Shown: in pieces, positions 54,577-63,324 of the stretch
Numbering within the stretch: position 1 is the stretch's first letter
Layout of the letters: every line of letters starts with the position of its first letter
Assembly (NCBI RefSeq): GCF_026309355.1
Contig: NZ_JAPJZK010000001.1
Location: 4,732,501 to 4,796,500 of the forward strand
DNA: 64,000 nucleotides
DNA from: Spartinivicinus marinus
GTDB lineage: Bacteria > Pseudomonadota > Gammaproteobacteria > Pseudomonadales > Zooshikellaceae
Direction: 5' to 3'
Position numbers and translations under genes: made by a program
The notes under the pieces: model-generated
The model's input: only the letters and a program-made list of their open reading frames with translations
What the model was told of the DNA's origin: nothing
Databases searched by the model: none

Positions 54577-55500
54577 ATGTCTCAGTTTGTTATTGCCGCC
54601 CTTTATAAATTTACTCGCTTACCCGATTTTGAGGCGATGCGTCAGCCTTTATTGGACAAAATGCTTGCTCTTGAGGTGAAAGGCACCTTGCTATTAGCTG
54701 CTGAAGGAATTAATGGTACAGTTGCAGGTAGCCGAGAAGGGGTTGATCAACTATTAAATTATTTAAACTCTCATGAACCATTGGCAGGCTTAACGCATAA
54801 AGAATCCTACGATATCAAGCAGCCTTTCTATCGCACCAAAGTAAAACTGAAAAAAGAAATTGTGACCATGGGCGTGCCTGGTATTGATCCTAACCATGTG
54901 GTTGGCACTTATGTCAAACCCGCAGAGTGGAATCAGTTGATCAGTGATCCAGATGTGCTACTGGTTGATACCCGCAATGATTATGAATATCAGGTAGGGA
55001 CTTTTGAAGGTGCAATCAACCCAAAAACTGAAAGCTTTCGAGAGTTTCCTGATTATGTGGCGCAACAGCTTGATCCAGCCAAGCATAAAAAAGTAGCTAT
55101 GTTTTGTACTGGCGGTATTCGTTGCGAGAAGTCTACCGCGCTATTAAAAGAACAGGGCTTTGACGAAGTGTATCACCTAGAAGGTGGCATTTTGAAATAC
55201 TTGGAAGAAGTGCCTGCCACAGAAACGAAATGGCAAGGTGAGTGCTTTGTGTTTGATAACCGAGTAACGGTGGATCATCAGCTAAATAAGGGCAGCTATG
55301 ATATGTGCTTTGGCTGCCGAATGCCGATTTCTGACCAAGATAAGCAGTCTGAGCGGTATAAAGAAGGTGTGTCTTGTCCCCACTGTTTTGACTCTCAGGA
55401 TGCAAAAACTCGGCAACGAGCAGAGTCTCGACAAAAACAAATTGAACTAGCCAAGCAACGTAACCAGCCTCACCCAGTGGGCTTAAAAATGAAGGATTAG
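54577..55500 (+). CDS. trhO: tRNA uridine(34) hydroxylase TrhO (YceA)
   Basis: The 307-residue rhodanese-domain protein has an N-terminal ferredoxin-like domain, the rhodanese region [19 protein letters not shown] near residues 128-146 and the active loop [14 protein letters not shown] near 176-189, where the first cysteine is the catalytic one. A C-terminal zinc-ribbon-like region holds CFGCRMP and CPHC. It makes 5-hydroxyuridine at tRNA position 34 with oxygen. Confidence 0.94.
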   Translation: MSQFVIAALYKFTRLPDFEAMRQPLLDKMLALEVKGTLLLAAEGINGTVAGSREGVDQLLNYLNSHEPLAGLTHKESYDIKQPFYRTKVKLKKEIVTMGVPGIDPNHVVGTYVKPAEWNQLISDPDVLLVDTRNDYEYQVGTFEGAINPKTESFREFPDYVAQQLDPAKHKKVAMFCTGGIRCEKSTALLKEQGFDEVYHLEGGILKYLEEVPATETKWQGECFVFDNRVTVDHQLNKGSYDMCFGCRMPISDQDKQSERYKEGVSCPHCFDSQDAKTRQRAESRQKQIELAKQRNQPHPVGLKMKD

Positions 55501-55512
55501 CTGTATTTGCTA

Positions 55513-56124
55513 ATGGACATCACCTATCTATTTGACCCCATGTGCTCTTGGTGCTGGGGTTTTTCTCCTGTCATTAACAAGCTGTCTACCAGTCTTGAGG
55601 GAAGAGGGCAGCTTAATTATCGAGTAGGTGGGTTGCGAGCAGGGCAGTGTCAGCCACTTACTCCACCGCTAAAGCAATATATTCTTGATCACTGGCAGCA
55701 TGTGGCCCAGGCAACGGGGCAACCATTTAACTTTGCAGGCGCGCTTCCAGAGGGGTTTGTCTACGATACAGAGCCAGCCTGTAGAGCCGTGGTGGCAGCA
55801 AGGCAGCAGTTTCCTGATCAATTGAAAATATTAGTTGAGGCACTACAACGAAGTTTTTATGTGGATCAGCTGGATATCACTACTCCCCATGGGATTAAAC
55901 AGGCAGCTATTAAAGCGCAGTTGCCTGTGGATAGATTTATGGATGCATTTTTTGCAGATGAAATTAAGGAGCTGACTCAGCAGGATTTTGATTTAGCTTA
56001 TAATTTAGGTATTCAGGGCTTTCCTACACTACTTTACTTCGACCAGCAGCAATGGCATATCTTGGTGAATGGTTACATGGGGTGGGATCAACTTCAGCCT
56101 TTAGTTGAAGAACTATTTTCCTAA
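55513..56124 (+). CDS. DsbA-family (FrnE-like) thioredoxin-fold protein
   Basis: About 203 residues, no signal peptide. The redox motif FDPMCSWCWGF lies near residues 8-18, and the DsbA-like helical insertion and cis-proline GFPTLLYF near 174 follow. Cytoplasmic relatives are FrnE/HCCA isomerase-like oxidoreductases; the substrate is unknown. It follows trhO by 12 bases and may share its transcript. Confidence 0.9.
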   Translation: MDITYLFDPMCSWCWGFSPVINKLSTSLEGRGQLNYRVGGLRAGQCQPLTPPLKQYILDHWQHVAQATGQPFNFAGALPEGFVYDTEPACRAVVAARQQFPDQLKILVEALQRSFYVDQLDITTPHGIKQAAIKAQLPVDRFMDAFFADEIKELTQQDFDLAYNLGIQGFPTLLYFDQQQWHILVNGYMGWDQLQPLVEELFS

Positions 56125-56172
56125 AAGGCTAGGTATTTAAAAGTGGTCATTGCTAACGCGTTTGACAATAAG

Positions 56173-56574
56173 TTAATCTGCTTGTTGAGATGATACTGTG
56201 GAGTAGGGCTTAACTTTTAATGTGGGCACCTTAACTACAATATAATAACTGACGCAACAGGCGATAATTAGTAATAACCCCTTTAATAGCCAGTTATTGA
56301 CTAGCCAGCAGCTAAATAGCATACAAGGCCAAAGTAATAGTAATGTGTAGGCTTTAGCCTTGGCAGGCATACCCTCACCAGAAAGATAATAACGAATATA
56401 ATTACCTAACTGTGGGTGGTTGATAAGCCATTGGTGAAACTTGTCTGAGCCTTTTGCATAGCAACCTGCTGCAAGTAGCAAAAAAGGAGTAGTAGGTAAT
56501 AGGGGTAAAAAAATGCCCACAACACCAAGCCCTACAGCTAAATGTCCAACTACAATATAAACCCAGCGCCACAT
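56173..56574 (-). CDS. DUF454 (YbaN-family) inner membrane protein
   Basis: The 133-residue protein has two or three membrane helices and the family motif GVVGIFLPLLPTTPFLLLAAGCYAKGS (beginning near residue 18, shown only as key elements PLLPTTPF and CYAKGS). The function is unknown. It faces the DsbA-like gene. Confidence 0.9.
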   Translation of the reverse strand: MWRWVYIVVGHLAVGLGVVGIFLPLLPTTPFLLLAAGCYAKGSDKFHQWLINHPQLGNYIRYYLSGEGMPAKAKAYTLLLLWPCMLFSCWLVNNWLLKGLLLIIACCVSYYIVVKVPTLKVKPYSTVSSQQAD

Positions 56575-56666
56575 AATCGTGTGTTCCTAAAGCAGGCTTT
56601 CTTTAAGCATAATTTCTAGCATAGAATACTGTCTACATTACTCCGCCAGATAAATAATAACAATAT

Positions 56667-57692
56667 ATGACAGCACAACGGCTTATTCAGTCTAATGGTG
56701 AACCCTTATTTGGCATTTTTGATCACCCTATTAGCAATATAAATGTCTATGACTTTCAGCTATTAACACCCTTTGGCAGGCCGGCTAATCGTTGGCAGCA
56801 ATGGTTTGGCTTTAATCAGTTTCAGTATTTTGGGGTCATTTCAAGCGAGCTAATTTTAGGCTGTGCTATTGCTGATACTAAATTGGTGGGTGTAGCTTTT
56901 TGCTATTTGTATCGACCACAAACGGGTGAAATGTTGGCTTACTCATTAAAGTCGCCTTTTGCCCATGCCTGTCAGTTTGCTGCGAGCCCTGATGCAGGCA
57001 ATACAACCTTCGCACAGGGTAAGCAGCGGATTGATATGATCAATCAGTCTCAACCTAAAAGTCGGTATTTACAGGTTTCCTTACCAAAACATGGGTTAAC
57101 AATTGATTGCCATTATTGTGAACACGACAGTTTTACCCCTATGCGTATTTGCACTAAAGCGGGTGTGAATGGTTGGGTCTATGCTCAAAAGGCCGCAGGA
57201 ATACCAGTTGAAGGCACAATTGAATGTCAGTGGGGAACATTTGACTTAGCTGGACTCGGTGCTTGCGCTCATCATGATTATTCCAGTGGCTACATGCGCC
57301 GTGAAACGTTTTGGAATTGGGGGTGCTTATCAGGCCGTACAAATGATGGCCAGCTAATTGGGCTTAATGTGTCTTGTGGTGTCAATGAAACCGGCTTTAC
57401 AGAAAACTGCTTTTGGCTGAATGGTCAGTTGCATAAAGTGGATACAGTTGCCTTTCATTATCAAAAACAGGATTTATTTCAGCCCTGGCGCCTTCAATCT
57501 TATGATGGCAAGGTTGACTTAACGTTTAGGCCGCTGGGCAAACATGCGGAGTGTCTTAATTTATGGTTGATGGCTTCTAACTTTCATCAACTCTTTGGGT
57601 GTTTTAATGGTTATTTGGAAACAGTGGGAGGTGAAAAAATAGCCATTAATAATATGTTGGGGTTTGTGGAGGATCACTACGCAAAGTGGTAA
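56667..57692 (+). CDS. DUF2804 family protein
   Basis: The 341-residue soluble protein matches the DUF2804 pattern, with a beta-rich body and conserved HHDYSSGYMRRETFWNWG near residues 204-221 and GVNETGFTENCFWLNG near 238-253. Length is typical of the family. No biochemical role is established; some relatives sit near lipid or carotenoid genes. Called with moderate confidence from motif memory. Confidence 0.72.
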   Translation: MTAQRLIQSNGEPLFGIFDHPISNINVYDFQLLTPFGRPANRWQQWFGFNQFQYFGVISSELILGCAIADTKLVGVAFCYLYRPQTGEMLAYSLKSPFAHACQFAASPDAGNTTFAQGKQRIDMINQSQPKSRYLQVSLPKHGLTIDCHYCEHDSFTPMRICTKAGVNGWVYAQKAAGIPVEGTIECQWGTFDLAGLGACAHHDYSSGYMRRETFWNWGCLSGRTNDGQLIGLNVSCGVNETGFTENCFWLNGQLHKVDTVAFHYQKQDLFQPWRLQSYDGKVDLTFRPLGKHAECLNLWLMASNFHQLFGCFNGYLETVGGEKIAINNMLGFVEDHYAKW

Positions 57693-57699
57693 TTAATAA

Positions 57700-57740
57700 G
57701 GTTTTTTATTCCGTATCAGACACTAGGCTTGTTTCTAAAA
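57700..57740. repeat. Single arm of the dispersed palindrome (copy F)
   Basis: On the minus strand ACAAGCCTAGTGTCTGATAC followed by GGAATAA matches the outer right end of copies B and C. The other arm is missing. Confidence 0.65.
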
Positions 57741-57784
57741 TGATGAACAATGTCCTGAAAAGTTGCGTAAACTAGATTTAATTT

Positions 57785-58441
57785 ATGATTAATTTTCCTC
57801 GTTATAGTTTTGCCAGTTTATTTATCTGTCTGATTTTTGTGGGTATTGTGTATCCATTCATACCCAAGCTAATTACCCAAAATATTTTGTTGAAAGGCAG
57901 TTTTAGTATCTTACTGATTGCTTCGGTATATATATTCAGCCACAACAAGAAAGCATTGATTATATGCTTGGTATTAGCAATTCCTACGGCACTCTCGACA
58001 TGGTTATCCATCATCAGTGGGGCTCCTGCCTTAGCTATTGTGGATAATGCAACTAACGTAGTGTTTTTCCTTTATGTGATTTTTGAGTTAATCAAGATTA
58101 TTTTTAGTGCTTCCGTTGTAACTCGAAATATTATTTATGGGGCAATGAGTATTTACTTGTTACTGGGGATTATGTGGGCATTTGTTTATGCTTTACTTGA
58201 CTTATTGATAGTAGATGCATTTGGCGGTATTGGTTATCAGAGCGCCCACGATTTAAGCCAATTTATTTATTTTAGCTATGTGACTCTGACCACGTTGGGA
58301 TATGGCGATATGGTACCGCTGGCCAGGCCTGTGCAGTCAATTGCTGCAATGGAAGCGATTACTGGCCAGTTTTTTCTCACGATTTTAGTGGCACGGTTGG
58401 TTGGAATGCACATTAGCCAAGCCTCTAATGGCGATAGCTAG
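57785..58441 (+). CDS. Two-pore-helix potassium channel-like protein
   Basis: The 218-residue protein has about six hydrophobic segments and a pore loop SYVTLTTLGYGDMVPLA near residues 165-181; TLGYGD is the potassium selectivity filter. The final helix FFLTILVARLVGMHI closes the pore. There is no RCK or cyclic-nucleotide domain. It likely forms a tetrameric potassium channel. Confidence 0.85.
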   Translation: MINFPRYSFASLFICLIFVGIVYPFIPKLITQNILLKGSFSILLIASVYIFSHNKKALIICLVLAIPTALSTWLSIISGAPALAIVDNATNVVFFLYVIFELIKIIFSASVVTRNIIYGAMSIYLLLGIMWAFVYALLDLLIVDAFGGIGYQSAHDLSQFIYFSYVTLTTLGYGDMVPLARPVQSIAAMEAITGQFFLTILVARLVGMHISQASNGDS

Positions 58442-58451
58442 CAATGGCATA

Positions 58452-59099
58452 TTAGCTATTTTTTCTGACTAAATTGACGCCATCTCGAACACTGAGAAAC
58501 ACATTTTCTAACTGCGGATTGGTGGCAATATGCTGGTTGAGCTCAACGATAGCCTGATCACGCTCATCGTTTGGGTTAAGTACATTACCTTGCCAAAGGG
58601 CGTTATCAATGACAAATAATCCCCCTGATCGTACTAGAGGAAAAGTAGCCTTAAGGTAATTGAAGTAATTCTTTTTATCTGCATCCACAAATACCATATC
58701 AAATTGCAAATCTCGTAGGGTATTAATGGTATCCAGGGCTTTGCCAAAACGCACTTCTATTTTATGACCATGGGGGCTGCGATCAAAAAATGATTGAGCA
58801 AATTCAATGGCTCTTGGGTTCGTTTCACAACAAATAACTTTGCCGTCTTCTGGCAAGGCTTCGGCAATCGACAGAGCCGAATAGCCAGTAAACATACCAA
58901 TTTCTAGCACGGTTTTGGTTTGGCTTAATTGAGTGATAAGTTTGAGCAGTCGACCAATTATCCGACCAGATAATTTCACCGGGTAGCCCATCTGCTCATT
59001 GGTTGCATCAATAAGCTCTTGTAATAAAGGGGGTTCTGGAGTTGTTTGATCAAAGCAATATTGATCGATGGCTGGGTTTACAAGGAAGTCTTTCATCAT
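58452..59099 (-). CDS. Class I SAM-dependent O-methyltransferase
   Basis: The 215-residue protein is of the catechol/caffeoyl-CoA O-methyltransferase type: VLEIGMFTGYSALSIAEALP near residues 65-84 (SAM site), VFVDADKKNYFNYL near 138-151 (metal-binding aspartates) and DNALWQGNV near 167-175. The natural substrate is unknown. Confidence 0.9.
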   Translation of the reverse strand: MMKDFLVNPAIDQYCFDQTTPEPPLLQELIDATNEQMGYPVKLSGRIIGRLLKLITQLSQTKTVLEIGMFTGYSALSIAEALPEDGKVICCETNPRAIEFAQSFFDRSPHGHKIEVRFGKALDTINTLRDLQFDMVFVDADKKNYFNYLKATFPLVRSGGLFVIDNALWQGNVLNPNDERDQAIVELNQHIATNPQLENVFLSVRDGVNLVRKNS

Positions 59100-59219
59100 C
59101 TTTTTCTACAGCGAAATGATGGCCAATTGTAGTGATCTTTGGTCATACTGCAAGTTCGAAAAAGTGGCTGTCACTATCGATACCATGATTAACAAGTGTA
59201 ACGGTTCAGGAATAAAACA

Positions 59220-59495
59220 ATGGATAAACCAAGAATCACCATTGAATATTGTACTCAATGCCAATGGTTGTTGCGCTCTGCTTGGTTAGCCCAAGAGCTG
59301 CTAAATACGTTTGGCACTGACTTGGGTGAAGTAGCATTAATACCAGGTTCTGGGGGAGTGTTTAAAGTTCAGGTGGCAGGTCAGCTGGTTTGGGAGCGAG
59401 TAAAAGACGGAGGATTTCCTGAAGCAAAGGCACTGAAGCGAAGAGTCAGGGACATTATTGCCCCTGACCAGGGCCTCGGTCATATCGACCGGTAG
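59220..59495 (+). CDS. SelW/Rdx-family redox protein
   Basis: The 91-residue protein has the thioredoxin-like Rdx fold with the redox pair YCTQCQWLLRSAWLAQELL near residues 10-28 (CxxC in place of the CxxU of selenoprotein W) and GSGGVFKVQV plus FPEAKALKRRVRD near 71-83. The partner is unknown. Confidence 0.9.
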   Translation: MDKPRITIEYCTQCQWLLRSAWLAQELLNTFGTDLGEVALIPGSGGVFKVQVAGQLVWERVKDGGFPEAKALKRRVRDIIAPDQGLGHIDR

Positions 59496-59499
59496 AGGC

Positions 59500-59802
59500 T
59501 TACTTAGGAAATACCTGCTTAAAGGGCTTAACAGTAACATGCTCATATACCCCGGCAGCAAGATAAGGGTCTTTACTGGCCCAGGCTTCAGCATCTGCCA
59601 GGGAGGCAAATTCTGCCACAATTAAACTACCAGTGAAGCCAGCAGAGCCAGGGTCGTTATTATCAATGGCAGGGAAAGGGCCTGCCAGAACTAGACGGCC
59701 TTGTTGCTGTAGAGTGTCTAAACGAGCTAAATGGTCTGGGCGTGCAGACTGGCGCTTGGCTAAGCTATCAGGTACGTCCTGACAGGTAATCGCAAACAGC
59801 AT
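59500..59802 (-). CDS. YciI-family protein
   Basis: The 100-residue protein has the YciI dimeric alpha/beta fold with [21 protein letters not shown] near residues 23-43 (shown at its ends only: RPDHLARL and LVLAGPFP) and [16 protein letters not shown] near 66-81. Members are small proteins of unclear enzymatic role. It overlaps neither neighbour and lies 24 bases after yciB on the same strand. Confidence 0.92.
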   Translation of the reverse strand: MLFAITCQDVPDSLAKRQSARPDHLARLDTLQQQGRLVLAGPFPAIDNNDPGSAGFTGSLIVAEFASLADAEAWASKDPYLAAGVYEHVTVKPFKQVFPK

Positions 59803-59826
59803 AAAAATCCTTAATAGTGATAAACG

Positions 59827-60423
59827 CTAATCTTTAGTTTGCTGGCTGATTGACTGGCTGTTTTTCTCGGGCTCACTCATATAGCGGGAAAGAGACATGA
59901 CTACTCCAACCATATAAACCATGGTTAAAGCGGTTAAGCCAAATAGTTTAAAGTTCACCCAGGTGTCTTCAGAAAATTGATAGGCAATATAAAGGTTCAG
60001 GATGCCAATAAAAAACAGGAAGCTACAGGTAAACCAGTTTAACTTTTCCCACATTTTTGCCGGCACATCCGTCATTATAATGTTGGAGGTTTTGAGCATT
60101 CCTTCTAGGGCTCGCTGAGTAAGATTTTTATGGGTAACAAAATGGCTTATGAGGAGCGCGGCAGCGAGAACCCAATAAAGGATAGTTGGTTTCCATTGAA
60201 TAAACGCTTTATCTTCAAACAGTAATGTCAGGCCACCTAAGAAGACCACTAGCACCATTGAAATGACATGGATTTTCTCAATCTTTTTATGCTTCAGCCA
60301 GGTATAGGCCATTTGAAAAACTGTGGTTACGATAATAGTGGCTGTGGCAGTCAGGATATCGCCGGTATACTTATAAACACCAAAGAAGGCAATGACGGGT
60401 AACAGGTCAAAGAAAAATTTCAT
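59827..60423 (-). CDS. yciB: Inner membrane septation protein YciB
   Basis: The 198-residue membrane protein has five or so helices and starts MKFFFDLLPVIAFFGVYKYTG, the family opening. Motifs near WKPTILYWVLAAALL and FTCSFLFFIGILNLY are typical. It contributes to cell-envelope integrity and division. It probably shares a transcript with yciI. Confidence 0.94.
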   Translation of the reverse strand: MKFFFDLLPVIAFFGVYKYTGDILTATATIIVTTVFQMAYTWLKHKKIEKIHVISMVLVVFLGGLTLLFEDKAFIQWKPTILYWVLAAALLISHFVTHKNLTQRALEGMLKTSNIIMTDVPAKMWEKLNWFTCSFLFFIGILNLYIAYQFSEDTWVNFKLFGLTALTMVYMVGVVMSLSRYMSEPEKNSQSISQQTKD

Positions 60424-60576
60424 AATAGGCTAAATTTTGTCCGCTTTTAGATGAAGGCTATGATATACGATTTTCGACTGAGCAGGTAGTTTCCCTTATT
60501 GCATAAGAATAGGATAATTAGCAATAGATAAGCAGGTTTATTTGCAAGCAAGCCACAAAGCAGTAAGGAAATTTGA

Positions 60577-61449
60577 TTGAAAATCGATTTACATTGTCAC
60601 TCTACCGCATCAGATGGCGTTTTATCCCCTTTAGCGCTGGTACAAAGAGCAATTGAGCAAAAAGTAGAAGTGTTGTCATTAACTGATCACGATACTGTGG
60701 CAGGTTACCAACACTTAAAAGGGCAAGCGGCACTCTTGCAGCTTTATTTAATACCGGGTATTGAGTTATCGGCCGTTTGGTCGGGGGTGACCATTCATGT
60801 AGTTGGGTTGGGTTTTTCGTTGGATGATACATTATTGGCAGGCTATCTGGACCAACAACGTCAGGCCAGGCAGCAGCGTGCAGAGAAAATAGCGACTAAG
60901 CTGGCTAAGCGAGGTTTTGCTAATACCCTGGAAGGTGCGCTTGCTGTTGCTCAAAGCCTGTCTGGCTTACCAACCGCTGAGGTGCAAATAGGCCGCCCTC
61001 ATTTTGCTAAGTATTTGGTGAGTGAAGGCTATGTACCCGATATGGCGACAGCATTTAATCGTTACTTAGGGGCAGGAAAAGTAGGAGATGTCAAAAGCCA
61101 GTGGCCTTCATTAGCTCAAGTGGTTGAGTGGATTACCTCTATGAAGGGCGTGGCGATATTGGCTCATCCACTAAAATACAAAATGACTAATACCAAGTTA
61201 AGAGCATTAATTAAAGCATTCAAAGTGGCAGGGGGAGAAGGGATAGAAGTTGCCCTGGCGGGGCAGTCTCAAGATGCAACCCATTTTTTAGCAGAGTTAT
61301 CCTGCCAGTTTGAGTTGCTGGCTTCAGTTGCCAGTGATTTTCATGGCCCATTTAATCGATGGATTGAGCTAGGCGGTGCACCACCTTTACCTAAGCAATG
61401 TAAACCACTGTGGGAAAATTGGGTGCTGGAAAAGATGCGGTTCTGTTGA
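60577..61449 (+). CDS. rnm: PHP-domain phosphoesterase, RNase AM (Rnm/TrpH/YciV) type
   Basis: The 290-residue PHP protein opens KIDLHCHSTASDGVLSP (metal-binding histidines), has LTDHDTVAGY near residues 35-44, and ends with ILAHP near 196 and SDFHGP near 254-259. RNase AM trims 5' ends of rRNA and hydrolyses 3',5'-bisphosphonucleotides. TTG 60577 is the only possible start, since a stop codon directly precedes it in frame; AAGGAA lies six bases upstream. Confidence 0.9.
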   Translation: MKIDLHCHSTASDGVLSPLALVQRAIEQKVEVLSLTDHDTVAGYQHLKGQAALLQLYLIPGIELSAVWSGVTIHVVGLGFSLDDTLLAGYLDQQRQARQQRAEKIATKLAKRGFANTLEGALAVAQSLSGLPTAEVQIGRPHFAKYLVSEGYVPDMATAFNRYLGAGKVGDVKSQWPSLAQVVEWITSMKGVAILAHPLKYKMTNTKLRALIKAFKVAGGEGIEVALAGQSQDATHFLAELSCQFELLASVASDFHGPFNRWIELGGAPPLPKQCKPLWENWVLEKMRFC

Positions 61450-61553
61450 CACTTCCTGAAGGATAAATAATAGGTTTACTGCTAGATTAATGATATATTT
61501 AGGGCATTCGCACATTCCTTGTCGAGATGACAATTAACCCAAGCAGGTGTTTT

Positions 61554-62189
61554 GTGAGTCAATTTTTTCAAATTCATCCAGAAAATCCACAACAGCGCCT
61601 TATCAATCAAGCAGCCGATATTATTAGTGAGGGTGGGGTCGTGATTTACCCTACAGATTCCGCTTATGCAATTGGCTGTCATATTGGTGAAAAAAAAGCC
61701 ATTGACCGCATCCGTCGTATAAGGCAAATCGATGCACGGCATAACTTTACCTTGATGTGTCGTGATTTAGCTGAGATCTCTACTTACGCTAAAGTTGATA
61801 ATTCAGTATATCGGTTGCTTAAAACTTATACGCCAGGTGCTTACACGTTTATTTTACAGGCGACCAGAGAAGTACCCAGGCGTTTCTTACACCCTAAACG
61901 TCGTACCATTGGTTTACGAGTGCCAGACTGTCTAGTCACTCAAGCATTATTGGAAGCCTTAGGCTCACCTATGATGAGTGTTACCATGATTTTACCTGGT
62001 GACAAAGAGCCAATGATCGACCCCTATGAAATGCGGCAAATGCTGGAGCAACAAGTCGACTTAATTATTGATGGTGGTTACTGTGGTATGGAGGCAACAA
62101 CTGTTATCTCAATGCTGGATGATGTGCCTGAGATATTGCGTGAAGGCAAGGGTGATCCATCGCCTTTTAAGGAGCCCTCAGCTGCATAA
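61554..62189 (+). CDS. yciO: YciO/Sua5-family protein
   Basis: About 211 residues, starting at GTG 61554 (SQFFQIHPENPQQR). The YrdC-like fold shows GGVVIYPTDSAYAIGC near residues 27-42, TPGAYTFILQATR near 94-106 and RRTIGLRVP near 118-126. Related to threonylcarbamoyl-AMP synthases, but YciO itself has weak or different activity. The upstream ATG at 61527 would add nine residues not seen in the family. Confidence 0.92.
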   Translation: MSQFFQIHPENPQQRLINQAADIISEGGVVIYPTDSAYAIGCHIGEKKAIDRIRRIRQIDARHNFTLMCRDLAEISTYAKVDNSVYRLLKTYTPGAYTFILQATREVPRRFLHPKRRTIGLRVPDCLVTQALLEALGSPMMSVTMILPGDKEPMIDPYEMRQMLEQQVDLIIDGGYCGMEATTVISMLDDVPEILREGKGDPSPFKEPSAA

Positions 62190-62238
62190 TTTAAAAGCCC
62201 TCAGCTGCTTAGTTTGTTTGAAAGCCCTTAGCTGCACT
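62168..62238. repeat. Three short direct repeats around the yciO stop
   Basis: AGCCCTCAGCTGC occurs at about 62173 and 62194 and, with one change, AGCCCTTAGCTGC at about 62223. The first overlaps the last codons of yciO. Confidence 0.8.
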
Positions 62239-62349
62239 GCATATGAAAAGATTGGGTTGCTTAGCTGATAAAATGCTCAACGTTTTACCTCTACAATACT
62301 TTAATGGTTTGGTCGTTTGGGTTTGGTTGTTTGATAGTAGAACCGTCTG

Positions 62350-63324
62350 ATGAATAAACAGGTTGATCTTTCTACAGCTGATGAAACAGTAGACGAATTG
62401 GTTGCTGTTGTTGATGCAGATGAAACAGTGGTTGCAGCAGAGCAGGCTGAAGCGGTTGTTGATACTGACACAACAGATCAGGAAGGCGTTAAGCGCCGGT
62501 TTCGTCAGCACAATCAACAACAAGAGCTGCCTTTTGCGGTTATACAAGGTAAGCCTGTTACTGAAATACCACAGGACTTGTATATTCCACCTGATGCCCT
62601 AGAAGTTTTCTTGGAGGCATTTGAAGGTCCCCTGGATTTATTGTTATACCTCATTAAACGGCAGAACATGGATGTATTGGAAATCTGTGTGGCAGATATT
62701 ACCCGGCAGTACATGGACTATGTGGAGTTAATGAAGGCAGTCCAGTTTGAGTTGGCAGCAGAATATCTTGTGATGGCAGCAATGCTGGCTGAAATTAAGT
62801 CCAGAATGCTATTGCCCCGCACTGAAACCGTAGAGGAGGAAGAGGAAGCAGATCCTCGTGCAGAATTAATTCGTCGTTTATTAGAGTACGAACGGTTTAA
62901 AAAAGCAGCTGAAGACTTAGATAACTTACCAAGAGAAGGTCGAGATTATTATCCAGTGTCTGCTTCACCACCAACCATTGTGGCCGAAAAGCAGCATCCA
63001 GATGTTGACCTTAAAGAAATACTGCTTGCATTGTCTGGTGTACTAAAGCGGGCAGAACTATCGGAAAATCACCAAATAGAGCAAGAAGCCCTCTCAACTC
63101 GAGAGCGAATGACCCAAGTATTGAGTATGTTATCAGCAGACTCATTTACACCCTTTGTTTCCTTGTTCAAAGTTGAAGAAGGCAGGCTAGGGGTAGTAGT
63201 GACATTTTTAGCGGTTATGGAGCTAATCAAAGAGTCACTTGTAGAAATTGTCCAAACCGAGCCATTTGCTCCCATTCATGTTAAAGCGAAGGCAGTTCAT
63301 GATGACGGAACAACCAGCGATTAA
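62350..63324 (+). CDS. scpA: Segregation and condensation protein A
   Basis: The 324-residue kleisin has an acidic, valine-rich N-terminal extension of about 80 residues, then the ScpA core: FEGPLDLLLYLIKRQNMDVLEI near residues 93-114 and the helical C-terminal winged helix ending VELIKESLVEIVQ. ScpA bridges Smc heads with ScpB in chromosome compaction. The extension is longer than in E. coli-type kleisins but common in related bacteria. It overlaps scpB by 23 bases. Confidence 0.92.
   Translation: MNKQVDLSTADETVDELVAVVDADETVVAAEQAEAVVDTDTTDQEGVKRRFRQHNQQQELPFAVIQGKPVTEIPQDLYIPPDALEVFLEAFEGPLDLLLYLIKRQNMDVLEICVADITRQYMDYVELMKAVQFELAAEYLVMAAMLAEIKSRMLLPRTETVEEEEEADPRAELIRRLLEYERFKKAAEDLDNLPREGRDYYPVSASPPTIVAEKQHPDVDLKEILLALSGVLKRAELSENHQIEQEALSTRERMTQVLSMLSADSFTPFVSLFKVEEGRLGVVVTFLAVMELIKESLVEIVQTEPFAPIHVKAKAVHDDGTTSD

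Noticed and set aside
57154-57342. Minus-strand ORF inside the DUF2804 gene
   Set aside because: Shadow frame of a well-supported gene; no independent evidence.
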